From CAWGXG01 sp963826505 (GTDB lineage Bacteria; Chloroflexota; Anaerolineae; Aggregatilineales; Aggregatilineaceae), in the NCBI GenBank assembly GCA_963826505.1, contig CAWGXG010000002.1, forward strand, positions 192,397 through 256,396: a DNA stretch of 64,000 bases, in the 5' to 3' direction. Below, piece by piece: positions 8,471-16,663 of the stretch. A program made the position numbers and the translations under genes. The notes beneath the pieces were generated by a model. That model was not told where the DNA came from. It saw only the letters and a list, made by a program, of their open reading frames with translations, and searched no databases. The stretch's first letter is position 1. Every line of letters begins with the position of its first letter.

Positions 8471-9718
8471 CTAGTCCTGTTTGCGTTTAGGCTGTGCCCC
8501 GCGACTGATCGCGCGTGACACGTTGAGCATCAGCCCGACTCCCGCCAGGCTGGCCACCAGACTCGATCCGCCATAACTGATGAAAGGTAGCGGGACCCCC
8601 GTCGGCGGGATCATGGCGGTCATGACGGCGATGTTCAGCAGCGCATCATACGCGATCCAGCAGGTGACGCCCGCTGCCAGCAGTCCGCCGAAATCGTCCG
8701 GCGCATAGCGCGAGATGGCGAACCCCCGGTACAGCAGCGCGACGAACAGTGCAATCACGAAAAATGTGCCGACCAGCCCTAACTCTTCACCGATTACGGC
8801 GAAAATGCTGTCCGTGTGGGGGAAGGGTAGATTATTGGCGAATTTCTGCTTGCTTTCGCCCAGCCCAACGCCGGTCAGACCGCCGTTGATAAAGGCCGTT
8901 ACCGCCTGTTGGACATGGTCGCTGGCGTGGGTCAGATCTTTGATCGCGGCGGCATGCGCGGTCAAGCGCTGCTGCGCGTAATCGAGCCGCGTGATCAACT
9001 GCCAGCCTGCCACGCCCATCACTGCGCCGATCGCCATCAGTTGGAACAAGTCCGCCCCGGCGACGAAGAACATGCTCACCGCGGTCGCCAGGATGCTGGC
9101 CGCCGTGCTGATGTCGGGTTGCAGTACGATCAAAAAGGCGACCGCGCCAACCAGGATGCTGAACGGGAGGATGCCGTATGTAATATTGCGAATGCGGCGG
9201 CGCTTGGCCGCCAGCCAGGCCGCCATATACAGCACGACCGTGAATTTCGCGAGTTCACCGGGTTGGAACGAACCGTTGACCAGGGCGCGCTGGGCCTCGA
9301 AGCGACGGTCACCGAAGCGCAACACCAGCACCAGCAGCACGATCACGCCTAGCATCATCGGTACGGCCAGCACGCGCCAGATGTGGTAATCCACGCGCGA
9401 CAGGATGATCAACAGCAGCACGCCCAGCGCCATCGAGCGCATTTGCCGCACCAGGAAATACGTCGTGCTGTCGACCTTGCCTGTGACCTGATAGCTCACG
9501 TCGATCGAGGCGCTGTAGACCATCATCAGCCCGATCGCGCACAGGATGCCCACGATCAGAATCAGGTAGAGATCGAAGCCCGCGGCGTAGGCGCGACGGC
9601 GCTCCACGATCTCCGCCTGGTCGATCGGCGGTGACGCGGCCACGCGCTGCGGACGCTGCAAGGCGTCGGCGTAGTTGAACTCGGTGTCGTCTTCGATGTA
9701 TTGCGGTGCGTTCGCCAT
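8471..9718 (-). CDS. ftsW: FtsW, SEDS-family peptidoglycan polymerase/lipid II handler
   Basis: FtsW is a SEDS-family membrane protein that works with the septal class B PBP to polymerise septal peptidoglycan. The 415-residue protein has about ten membrane segments after a polar N-terminus. It shows the family signatures FQPGELAKFTVVLYMA, NNLPFPHTDSIFAVIGEELG and PPTGVPLPFISYGGSS. I use ATG 9718; a GTG at 9739 has no room for a ribosome-binding site. Its partner FtsI is at 59.6 kb, in the separated dcw half. Confidence 0.95.
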   Translation of the reverse strand: MANAPQYIEDDTEFNYADALQRPQRVAASPPIDQAEIVERRRAYAAGFDLYLILIVGILCAIGLMMVYSASIDVSYQVTGKVDSTTYFLVRQMRSMALGVLLLIILSRVDYHIWRVLAVPMMLGVIVLLVLVLRFGDRRFEAQRALVNGSFQPGELAKFTVVLYMAAWLAAKRRRIRNITYGILPFSILVGAVAFLIVLQPDISTAASILATAVSMFFVAGADLFQLMAIGAVMGVAGWQLITRLDYAQQRLTAHAAAIKDLTHASDHVQQAVTAFINGGLTGVGLGESKQKFANNLPFPHTDSIFAVIGEELGLVGTFFVIALFVALLYRGFAISRYAPDDFGGLLAAGVTCWIAYDALLNIAVMTAMIPPTGVPLPFISYGGSSLVASLAGVGLMLNVSRAISRGAQPKRKQD

Positions 9719-9794
9719 GATGATACGGTCAGCCCTCACCCCTTAGCTTGCCCGAATGGGATCGATCACTACCTTACCCCAACGCCGCAATTCA

Positions 9795-9885
9795 CGCTAT
9801 TGAGCGAACGGCGAACAGCGCTCAGCAATCAGTAAAACAGCGATCAGAGAGCTTTCCAATGAGGCCTGTCACCTGATTGCTGTTC
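9795..9885. repeat. CAGCGATCAG-type repeats, ftsW-murD gap
   Basis: The gap contains gaacggcgaacagcgctcagc, aatcagtaaaacagcgatcag and cctgattgctgttcgc, which are direct and inverted variants of the same short unit seen in neighbouring gaps. The inverted copy ends just before the murD stop. Confidence 0.5.
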
Positions 9886-9886
9886 G

Positions 9887-11302
9887 CTACTTCCCGCGCA
9901 CCAAATCGCGGAAGTGCTGCCCGCGCGCGGCGAAATCGCGGTACGCGTCGAACGACGTGCCACCCGGACTCAGCAGCACGACATCGCCCGCCCGCGCCAT
10001 ATTCCGCGCCAGCGCGACCGCCTCCGGCAGATCCGCCGCGATTTCCACCCGCTCGATCCGCGCGCTGGGATCGACAGCTTGGGCGCGCCGCACGTGCTCG
10101 GCCACCTGGGGACCGAATTCGCCAAACGCGATCACCGCGCGGCAGCGCCGCACGGCCAGCGCCGCCAGCGTCCCCCAGGGCAGATTTTTGTCGCGGCCTC
10201 CGGCCAGCAGGATCAGCGGCTCCGAGTAGCTGCGCAGCGCGGCGACCACGCGCTCCGGCGCGGTGGCGATGCTGTCATTGACCCATGTCACGCCATTGAT
10301 CACGGCGACGGTTTCCTGCCGGTGTTCGACGCCGGTGAAGTCGGCAATCGCGTCTCGCATGGCTTCCACCGGGACGCGACCTGCGCCCGCGATGGCGCAT
10401 GCCGCCAGCGTGTTGAGCAGGTTGTGATCGCCACGCAGCCGGATCGTGTCGCGCGCACACACGACCTCGTAAGCGCTACCCGGCGCGCTGTCGCCCTCGG
10501 TGACAATCAGGTTATCCCTGTCCAGATATGCGCCGGACGGAACAGTTTCGCACATGGAAAATTCCGCCAGACGGCCCGGCGCATCCTGACTCATGCGGCG
10601 CGCGTTGGGATCGTCACGCCCGAAGACCGCGACGTCGTGCGAATCCTGGTGCAGGTAGATGTGGGCTTTCGCGGCGATGTAGGCTTCCATGGTCAGGTGG
10701 CGGTCCAGGTGGTTCGGCGTGACGTTGAGCACGGCGGCCACGGTCGGACTGGCGGTCATCAGTTCCAACTGGAAACTGCTCAGCTCCATCACGACGATAT
10801 CCTCCGGCGCGATCTCCGGCAGCACGTCGAGCAGCACGTCGCCGATATTCCCGCCGACGTGCGTCCGCCGTCCGCTGGCCCGGCACATCGCCCCCGTGAG
10901 CGCGGTCGTGGTGGTTTTGCCCGCGCTGCCGGTGATGCCCAGGACGGGCGCGGGGCAGCGTTCCAAAAAAAACTGCGCGTCATTGGCAAGCCGCACGCCG
11001 CGTCGCCGGGCTTCCTGCACAATGGGCAGTGTCGGCGGCACGCCCCCGCTCAGGCACAGCACGTCGCAGTCGTCGAGCAGATCGAGCGGGTGCCCGCCCA
11101 GCGCCAGCGCGACGCGCGTCAGGTCGATGTCGTTCAACTCCGCGCCCAATTGATCGGCAGTACGGCTGTCCGAGAGTGTGACGCGCGCGCCCACTGAAGG
11201 CAGCCAACGCGCCAGCGCCTTGCCCTGCCGTGCGACGCCCAGCACGATGACGTGTTGGCTGTTGAGCGGATCGGTTTGGGCCGGGTCGAGGGGGACGTTC
11301 AT
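9887..11302 (-). CDS. murD: UDP-N-acetylmuramoyl-L-alanine--D-glutamate ligase MurD
   Basis: MurD adds D-Glu to UDP-MurNAc-L-Ala using ATP. The 471-residue protein carries the ATP loop GITGSAGKTTTTALTG (about residue 121), VVMELSSFQLEL (about 170), LNVTPNHLDRH with its catalytic His, HNLLNTLAACAIA, the VNDSIATAPERVVAAL motif (about 340) and ILLAGGRDKNLPW. It is the first gene of the left dcw half in transcription order. The previous canonical gene, mraY, lies about 51 kb away at the other end of the window. Confidence 0.97.
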   Translation of the reverse strand: MNVPLDPAQTDPLNSQHVIVLGVARQGKALARWLPSVGARVTLSDSRTADQLGAELNDIDLTRVALALGGHPLDLLDDCDVLCLSGGVPPTLPIVQEARRRGVRLANDAQFFLERCPAPVLGITGSAGKTTTTALTGAMCRASGRRTHVGGNIGDVLLDVLPEIAPEDIVVMELSSFQLELMTASPTVAAVLNVTPNHLDRHLTMEAYIAAKAHIYLHQDSHDVAVFGRDDPNARRMSQDAPGRLAEFSMCETVPSGAYLDRDNLIVTEGDSAPGSAYEVVCARDTIRLRGDHNLLNTLAACAIAGAGRVPVEAMRDAIADFTGVEHRQETVAVINGVTWVNDSIATAPERVVAALRSYSEPLILLAGGRDKNLPWGTLAALAVRRCRAVIAFGEFGPQVAEHVRRAQAVDPSARIERVEIAADLPEAVALARNMARAGDVVLLSPGGTSFDAYRDFAARGQHFRDLVRGK

Positions 11303-11369
11303 AGCGGTTATCTCCCGCGCGCGGTGCGCTGTGTTGGCGTGTGCGAGTGTTGTCTCTATGTTACCGCAT

Positions 11370-11585
11370 CAGGAGCGATCAGCGATCAGTGAACAGCCAT
11401 CAGTGGAAAAGTGAATACAAAAGCGGGACCACGCAGAATCACAGAGAGGAACAGGAGGACACAGAGTAGAAATTAACAAGAACGGAGGAAAGACAGAGGC
11501 TGAACTCCATTTCCCTCTGCTTTCCTCGCTATTTTCTCAGTGGCCTGTTTTTTGCGGATTACTGACCGCTGATCGCTGTCGCCTG
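11370..11585. repeat. Composite intergenic repeats between murD and the ABC permease
   Basis: The 287-nt gap between murD and the ABC permease has no gene. It starts with gatcagcgatcagtg-type units (11373-11403). A CACAGAG-type element with inverted arms follows, left about 11430-11470 and right about 11510-11550. It ends with an inverted ctgaccgctgatcgctg unit (11560-11580). Both repeat families thus occur nested here. Confidence 0.6.
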
Positions 11586-11589
11586 TCCC

Positions 11590-12735
11590 CTACATCTTGA
11601 TCCGGCCCGCCGTGCGCGACGCCAGCACGACGACGCCCGCCGCAAACGCCAGCAGAATCAGCAGGTCGGACCACACATCGGCCAGCGACGCCCCGCTGAT
11701 CATCACAGCGCGCAGCGCATCGTTGGCATAGGTCAGCGGCATGACGCGCGACACCACTTGCAGCCAGCCCGGCATATCGTTGATCTGCCAGATCACGCCC
11801 CCTAGCAGGCCCTGGGATACCACGATCAGCGGCATGAATTGCAGCACCTGGAATTCGTTCTGGGCGAACGTGCTGAGGAAGATGCCCAGATTGACCGACA
11901 GCGCGACCAGCAGCGTCTCGACCACGAAGATCGCGATCAGACTGCCCGCGTAATGCACTTGCAGGGCGAAGATCGTGAACAGCAGCGTGATCGCGCCTTG
12001 CAGCAGGCCGAAGACCAGGAAACCCGCCATATAACCCAGGATGATCTCGTGCGCGCGGATGGGCGTGGCTTGCAGCCGTTCCAGCGTCCCGGCGACGCGC
12101 TCGCGCAGGAAGGAGATACACGTCAGCAGGAAGACGAAGAAGAACACGAAGAATCCAACCAGCGCCGGAGCCATGTAATCGAGCGTGTCGAACTGCGGTC
12201 CGCCGTGCAGGTAGGTGGCGTTGAGAGACGCGGTGAACGGAGTTTCGCCCAGGATCGGCATCGCGGCTACCAGATTCGCGGATTGCAGCGCCACGCGATC
12301 GAGCAGCTTGCGCAGCCGGTCGGCGATCATCGGGTTGGAGCCTTCGAACTCGACGTCGAGCGCCACGACATGGTCTTGCATGGCGGCCTGCGCGAAGTCC
12401 GGCCCCAGCGTGATCACCGCGTCCAGCGTACCCGCGTCCAAACGCGACTTCGCCTGTTCCGCCGTTAGCTCGGAGACTTTGAAATCCCCTAGCGACGCGA
12501 TCTCGGCGGCGATCTGCCCGCCCAGGTCGCGCGGCTTACCGGCCAGTTCCACCTGCGTCGACTCGTTGACCACGCCGATTTCGAGCTTGCCGGGATCATG
12601 CCGAATCAGGATGCCCATGAACGACAACAGGATCACCGGCACGACCACGATCAGAGCCAGCGTGCGCCGGTCGCCCAGCATTTGCTGGATGACGCGCAGG
12701 GCCAGAATCCGGGTGCGGAGCGCGCTATTGGTCAT
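11590..12735 (-). CDS. ABC-2 type exporter permease
   Basis: This 381-residue inner-membrane subunit begins MTNSALRTRILALRV. It has one N-terminal membrane segment, an external domain of about 150 residues, then five C-terminal segments. RVAGTLERLQATPIRAHEIILGYMAGFLVFG is the typical ABC-2 coupling region. This topology is that of the YhhJ/DrrB-like drug or lipid exporters. Its start overlaps the end of the ATPase gene by 11 nt, so the two are translationally coupled. The substrate is unknown. Confidence 0.88.
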   Translation of the reverse strand: MTNSALRTRILALRVIQQMLGDRRTLALIVVVPVILLSFMGILIRHDPGKLEIGVVNESTQVELAGKPRDLGGQIAAEIASLGDFKVSELTAEQAKSRLDAGTLDAVITLGPDFAQAAMQDHVVALDVEFEGSNPMIADRLRKLLDRVALQSANLVAAMPILGETPFTASLNATYLHGGPQFDTLDYMAPALVGFFVFFFVFLLTCISFLRERVAGTLERLQATPIRAHEIILGYMAGFLVFGLLQGAITLLFTIFALQVHYAGSLIAIFVVETLLVALSVNLGIFLSTFAQNEFQVLQFMPLIVVSQGLLGGVIWQINDMPGWLQVVSRVMPLTYANDALRAVMISGASLADVWSDLLILLAFAAGVVVLASRTAGRIKM

Positions 12736-13505
12736 GGTTGCTGACTCCCTTCTGTTCGGCAAACCACAGGAACGCGGCTTCGAGATCGTCGGTGCCCGCC
12801 TGCGCGCGCAGGGCGTCCGCCGTACCTTCGGCGATGATCTGGCCGCTGCGCACAAAGCCCAGCCGGTCACAGCGTTCGGCCTCGTCCATGACGTAACTCG
12901 ACACGAGCAGCGTCACGCCGCGTGCCGCCATCTCGCGGAAGTGATCCCAAAATTGGAAGCGCAGCTGCGGATCGACGCCGACCGTCGGCTCGTCCAGCAG
13001 AATCAGATCGGGGTGGTGGGGCAGCACCGACGCCAGCGAGACGCGCTGGCGCATTCCGCCGGAGAGCGTCCCCACGCGGCTGTGAGCGCGCCCGCTGAGG
13101 TCCACGAATGCGATTGCTGCGGCGATGGCGTCGTGGTCGCGGCAGCCCATCAGCCCGGCGAAGAAGGCCACATTTTGCCAGACGGTCAGATCGTTGTAGA
13201 GCGCGGACGCCTGCGTCATGTAGCCGAGCCGGGCCAGGATGTTTTTATCGGGCATGGCGCGGCCCAAGACCGTCACGCTGCCGGATTCCGGCGTGATCAG
13301 TCCGGCGATGGTGCGGATTAAGGTGCTTTTGCCCGCGCCGTTAGGGCCGAGCAAGCCGTAAATTTCGCCAGGGCGCGTGCGCAGCGTCAGGCCGTCGAGC
13401 GCCACTACGCCGCCCGGGAAGCGTTTGCGCACGTTCTGTACGTCGATGGCGGCCTGCGCGCCGCCGCTGTCTTGCACGCTGACCGAGTTCAGCCGGGGAT
13501 GTCAT
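12725..13505 (-). CDS. ABC exporter ATPase (frameshift at start codon region)
   Basis: This nucleotide-binding subunit of a DrrA-type exporter energises the downstream permease. It has Walker A GPNGAGKST, the Q-loop YMTQASALYND, signature LSGGMRQRVSLA, Walker B DLILLDEPTVGVDP and a SSYVMDEAERCDRLGF switch region. The open frame begins only at a GTG at 13477 without a ribosome-binding site. An ATG at 13505, preceded by AAGGAG, is in another frame. Removing one base from the CCCC run (13495-13498) fuses the two as MTSRLNSVSVQDSGG, giving about 259 residues. I therefore take 13505 as the start and the extra C as a homopolymer error. Confidence 0.88.
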
Positions 13506-13575
13506 GGTGTGGGTCTCCTTCGATGGTGCGAACAGCGAACAGTTATCAGTCAACAGTCAAGACGCGGGCCGGTCT

Positions 13576-14199
13576 TCATGTCGAGCGCGCCGCGTCGTCG
13601 AGAAAGCCGTACAGCAGCAAGTCCGCGAACTGATCCGCCCATTCCGCCGGGCTGTGCTGCCCAAAAATCTGGCGGGGCGCGATCCGCTCGGTGAGGATAA
13701 AGCCGATCACCAGGCTGGCCATCAGGCGCAGCACGACTGCGCCGTCAACGGGCTTGAAGCCCGGCAGACTCTCCAACCGGGCGATGACCGTCAGCAGCCG
13801 GGGGAAGACGTGTCCACCCAGGACGTTGGATAGGTTAGCGCCGCCGAACTCGCGCAGATCGATCTGCGTGAGCTGGATGAAGTCGTAGTGCTGCGGCATG
13901 ACCTCGAACACGACCTGCAGCGCTGCCCGCACGAAGTCTGACGCAGTGTCGGCGGCATCCAGCGCCGGTTCCAACGCGGAAAACAGATCGTCGTACGGGT
14001 TGCGCTCTTCGAGGATCGCCTGGAAGATCGCCTCCTTGGTCGGGAAATGATTGTATAGCCCGCCGACCGCGCGATTTCCGGCTGCCTGGGCGATGGCGCG
14101 CATGCTGGTGCCGTGATAGCCGGTGCTGAGGAACAGCGTCTGCGCGGCCTCCAGAATGGCGGCGCGGGTCTGATCGCCTTTCGAAGATGCGTCGCTCAC
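13576..14199 (-). CDS. TetR-family repressor of the adjacent exporter
   Basis: This 207-residue repressor has a TetR helix-turn-helix at residues 12-58 (RAAILEAAQTLFLSTGYHGTSMRAIAQAAG, then GGLYNHFPTKEAIF) and a divergent ligand-binding C-terminal domain. I choose GTG 14199 after GGAGGAG; an open frame continues upstream to 14310 but through the operator. It is transcribed into the ABC ATPase and permease genes, and a perfect TetR-type palindrome lies 32 nt upstream. Self-repression together with exporter control is therefore the simple reading. The inducer is unknown. Confidence 0.9.
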   Translation of the reverse strand: MSDASSKGDQTRAAILEAAQTLFLSTGYHGTSMRAIAQAAGNRAVGGLYNHFPTKEAIFQAILEERNPYDDLFSALEPALDAADTASDFVRAALQVVFEVMPQHYDFIQLTQIDLREFGGANLSNVLGGHVFPRLLTVIARLESLPGFKPVDGAVVLRLMASLVIGFILTERIAPRQIFGQHSPAEWADQFADLLLYGFLDDAARST

Positions 14200-14220
14200 G
14201 GCTCCTCCTGCATGCTTCTT

Positions 14221-14248
14221 ATCATAAACGAATGAACGTTCGTTCATT
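14221..14248 (-). promoter_or_regulatory. TetR operator and -10 element
   Basis: AATGAACG TT CGTTCATT at 14231-14248 is a perfect 8-bp inverted repeat around a 2-bp centre, the classical form of a TetR-family operator. On the minus strand it is followed immediately by a TATGAT -10-like hexamer (14226-14221), so bound repressor would cover the promoter of the tetR-exporter genes. Confidence 0.8.
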
Positions 14249-14357
14249 TTCATAGAATACACGTATTCACACCCGGCGTCAAGCGCCAGAATGCCGATTG
14301 GCGTGGGCATACCCTGTCAGTGTGTTTTAGAAATCGCTATGGGAGCACGCGCAGCAC

Positions 14358-14389
14358 ATCCCCTTTCCGGATTCGGCTGGAAAGGGGAT
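14358..14389. terminator. Perfect 11-bp hairpin without T-tract
   Basis: ATCCCCTTTCC and GGAAAGGGGAT flank a 10-nt loop. The hairpin lies in the 291-nt gap between tetR and the ACT gene, about 100 nt after the ACT stop. No T-run follows on either strand, so it may be a terminator-like or RNA-stabilising hairpin. Confidence 0.45.
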
Positions 14390-14490
14390 TCAGTGGGGAG
14401 GATCGGGTGTTAGCCCTGTGTTGTGTCGCCAACAGGTCGAGTTAGTGCTGGGATGCATGCGGGCCGGTGTGCGTATAGCAGCGCCGGGCG

Positions 14491-14874
14491 TCAATTTCCA
14501 CGAAAGGCAAACGCGACTTCCTGCGCCTTACGCAGATCGGTGACGTCGATGACTACCTGCCCATTCATCGCCAGATACAGCGCGTTGATATTGATGCCCG
14601 CTTTGCCCATGCCACGCGCCAGACGCGCCAGCGCGCCCGGTTCGTGGGGCAGCGCGATCAGCAGGACCTCCTGGGCGGTGTAGTCCATGCTGGCTTCTTT
14701 GAGCGCCAAAACGGTCGCGTCGGTGTTGTCGGTGACGAACTGGGTAATTCCGTATTCGGGACAGGGCGTAGTGTGGATGGCGACGATACTAACCGCGTAT
14801 TTCGCAAGTGCTTCCGTAAGATCAGCCAGGGACCCGGGTATATCGGGCAGCAGGACGGTAAATTCTGTAGCCAT
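14491..14874 (-). CDS. Tandem ACT-domain protein
   Basis: This 127-residue protein is made of two ACT folds. Residues 1-60 begin EFTVLLPDIPGSLADLTEALAKY; residues 67-127 contain IALPHEPGALARLARGMGKAGININALY. ACT domains bind amino acids and usually regulate enzymes. Here no catalytic domain is attached, so it is a free-standing sensor of the kind seen beside amino-acid metabolism genes. No such gene is adjacent, and the ligand cannot be inferred. Confidence 0.8.
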   Translation of the reverse strand: MATEFTVLLPDIPGSLADLTEALAKYAVSIVAIHTTPCPEYGITQFVTDNTDATVLALKEASMDYTAQEVLLIALPHEPGALARLARGMGKAGININALYLAMNGQVVIDVTDLRKAQEVAFAFRGN

Positions 14875-15018
14875 CGTTTCCCCTCCAGGCTATGACGCCG
14901 CTTTGGCGGGGGCGCCAGATTGCTCCTTATCGTAAGAATATACCGGACCAGGCGTCGCCGCTATGGACAGAAGTCCTAATTGTTGCACATTTTGTATACA
15001 TTGCTGAACCGGGACGCA

Positions 15019-15055
15019 CTGAATAACCAGGGCGTGATGTGCCCCGGTTATTCAG
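15019..15055. terminator. Strong hairpin downstream of glycoside hydrolase
   Basis: CTGAATAACC-A-GGGC at 15019-15033 pairs with GCCC-C-GGTTATTCAG at 15041-15055: 14 base pairs, one mismatch and a 7-nt loop. It lies about 40 nt after the stop of the minus-strand hydrolase gene. No T-tract follows, so it is only probably a terminator. Confidence 0.55.
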
Positions 15056-15094
15056 GTTTGGCAGTTTGGCAGCGGGCCGGGGCGATGCTCCGGC

Positions 15095-16453
15095 TTACTG
15101 TTTCGGCGCGGCTTCGATCAAATTGAAGGCCGGGCGCAGCGGATCTACGCCGCCGCGCAGCAGCGCGTACGCCGCTTGCGGATCGCTCTGATCGATCGCG
15201 CTCTGATTGCCGTAGTTCAGATTCCACAACATCATCGGCCCCATCCAGGGCAAACTCTGCGCGATCTGGAATGCGCCGATGATGTAATTGGCCTGCTGGT
15301 TCTGCGTGAGCCACGACAGGTAAGGTGGATCGGCGGGCGGGATAGCCGGGCTGCCATCGCTGGCGACGAAGCCCTCATAAGTGCCCCATCCGAATTCGGT
15401 CGCCCACAGCAGGCGGCCCGTGTCATCGTTCTGGACCATGATGTCGTGGTAATCGTTGAGCGTATCCAGGAAAAACCACGTCGGATCGTTGTCGTAACCC
15501 TGCGACGGGTTGGCGCAGCAGCGCGCATCGGGTGGGTTGGCGGCACCGTAGGGATGCACGCCAATCGCGATGTTCTGATAGGCCGGGTTGTCCAGCCCTG
15601 CCGCGTACATCTGGCTCAGATACTGCCGGTCGTCCACGGCGGACACGCCGTCATCGATGCCGGTCGGAGCCAGCCCGGCTGTCACAACCACCACGGTCGA
15701 GCCGCCTTCGCCCGCGCGGATGCCGTTGTAGGCGGCGTCGAACAGGCGCATATACTCCGCGCCGTTGATCGTGCCGCCGTTCCACTCGCGGCGCAGATTC
15801 GGCTCGTTCCAGACTTCGATCGCGTTGAAATAGGAATTGCCCAGGAAATCCACGCGCACTTCGGACATCATGCGCGTGATGAAGCTCGCCAGGTCTTCCG
15901 GATTGGTGGGCGGGCCGTCTTCGTCTGTGGTGGCGCGCGCCCAGGCGGGTGCCTTGGCGATGCTGATCATCACTTTGAAGCCCTGCTCGTTGGCCTTCTG
16001 CACCATGATACGGTAGGCGTAAAAAGTCTCACTGAACTGGCCCGGCTGCGGCTCTAGCAGCTTCCATGCGAACTGGAACTTGATCCACTGCACGCCCATG
16101 CGTTTCGCCAGCCACAGGGCCGTATCATACGCGTCAGACGGCGTGCTCGGGTCAATCTGAATCCCCATCAGGCTGGTGCGCAGCGTGGGCAGGGCCGTGG
16201 GTGACGGGCCAGCGGTCGGCAGCGGTGTGACGGTCGGCGCGGCCAACACTGGCGTCGCCGTAGGCAGCGCGGTCGGCGGGCTAGCCGGGACCGGGGTAGC
16301 CGGGGGCAGGGCCGTGATGATCGGGCCAAAGCCCGGTGTCGGCGTGGCGTCAGACTGCGGGTTCGGCCCGGCCAAAACCTGGGTTACCAGCAGCAGGCTG
16401 AATGCAGCCAGAATGACCGATCCCACCGCCAGAATGCGTCTCATTGGAGCCAT
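15095..16453 (-). CDS. Secreted clan GH-A-like glycoside hydrolase
   Basis: The 452-residue protein has a signal peptide or membrane anchor (residues 5-30), then a Pro/Thr/Ala-rich linker to about 95, then a TIM-barrel hydrolase domain. Two motifs fit the retaining-mechanism pair of clan GH-A (families such as GH5 and GH39): AIEVWNEPNLRREW with Glu near 216 as acid/base, and LLWATEFGWGTY with Glu near 352 as nucleophile. It would act outside the membrane on a polysaccharide; the substrate is unknown. I choose ATG 16453 because AAGGA lies 8 nt upstream. A cell-wall or exopolysaccharide role is only inference. Confidence 0.82.
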   Translation of the reverse strand: MAPMRRILAVGSVILAAFSLLLVTQVLAGPNPQSDATPTPGFGPIITALPPATPVPASPPTALPTATPVLAAPTVTPLPTAGPSPTALPTLRTSLMGIQIDPSTPSDAYDTALWLAKRMGVQWIKFQFAWKLLEPQPGQFSETFYAYRIMVQKANEQGFKVMISIAKAPAWARATTDEDGPPTNPEDLASFITRMMSEVRVDFLGNSYFNAIEVWNEPNLRREWNGGTINGAEYMRLFDAAYNGIRAGEGGSTVVVVTAGLAPTGIDDGVSAVDDRQYLSQMYAAGLDNPAYQNIAIGVHPYGAANPPDARCCANPSQGYDNDPTWFFLDTLNDYHDIMVQNDDTGRLLWATEFGWGTYEGFVASDGSPAIPPADPPYLSWLTQNQQANYIIGAFQIAQSLPWMGPMMLWNLNYGNQSAIDQSDPQAAYALLRGGVDPLRPAFNLIEAAPKQ

Positions 16454-16663
16454 AAATGCTTTCCTTCTGTGTGAGTACACGCTATGAAGTGTGGCTTGAC
16501 GCAAGACACCAGCGGGGAACGGACGGGCCAATGCCAGGGCGGGACAGGCCATGACACGGCCTGCGCGAGCAATTTCGCACCGGATGACCAGCCCCCACCC
16601 GCCGGCGGATCAACATGCGCGATCAACGCGTCACGCCGGCAAACTTCAACAACAGAATATAGT

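Noticed and set aside
9914..11197. 427-codon plus-strand open frame opposite murD
   Set aside because: murD has all family motifs; the antisense frame is compositionally biased and featureless.
8345..11585. CRISPR-like arrays in the dcw gaps
   Set aside because: Units are short, imperfect and in both orientations, without regular spacers; no cas genes.
14200..14310. N-terminal extension of TetR
   Set aside because: It would run through its own operator and promoter; GTG 14199 has a good GGAGGAG site.
15176..16057. 293-codon plus-strand open frame opposite the glycoside hydrolase
   Set aside because: Antisense shadow; the hydrolase has signal peptide and both catalytic motifs.
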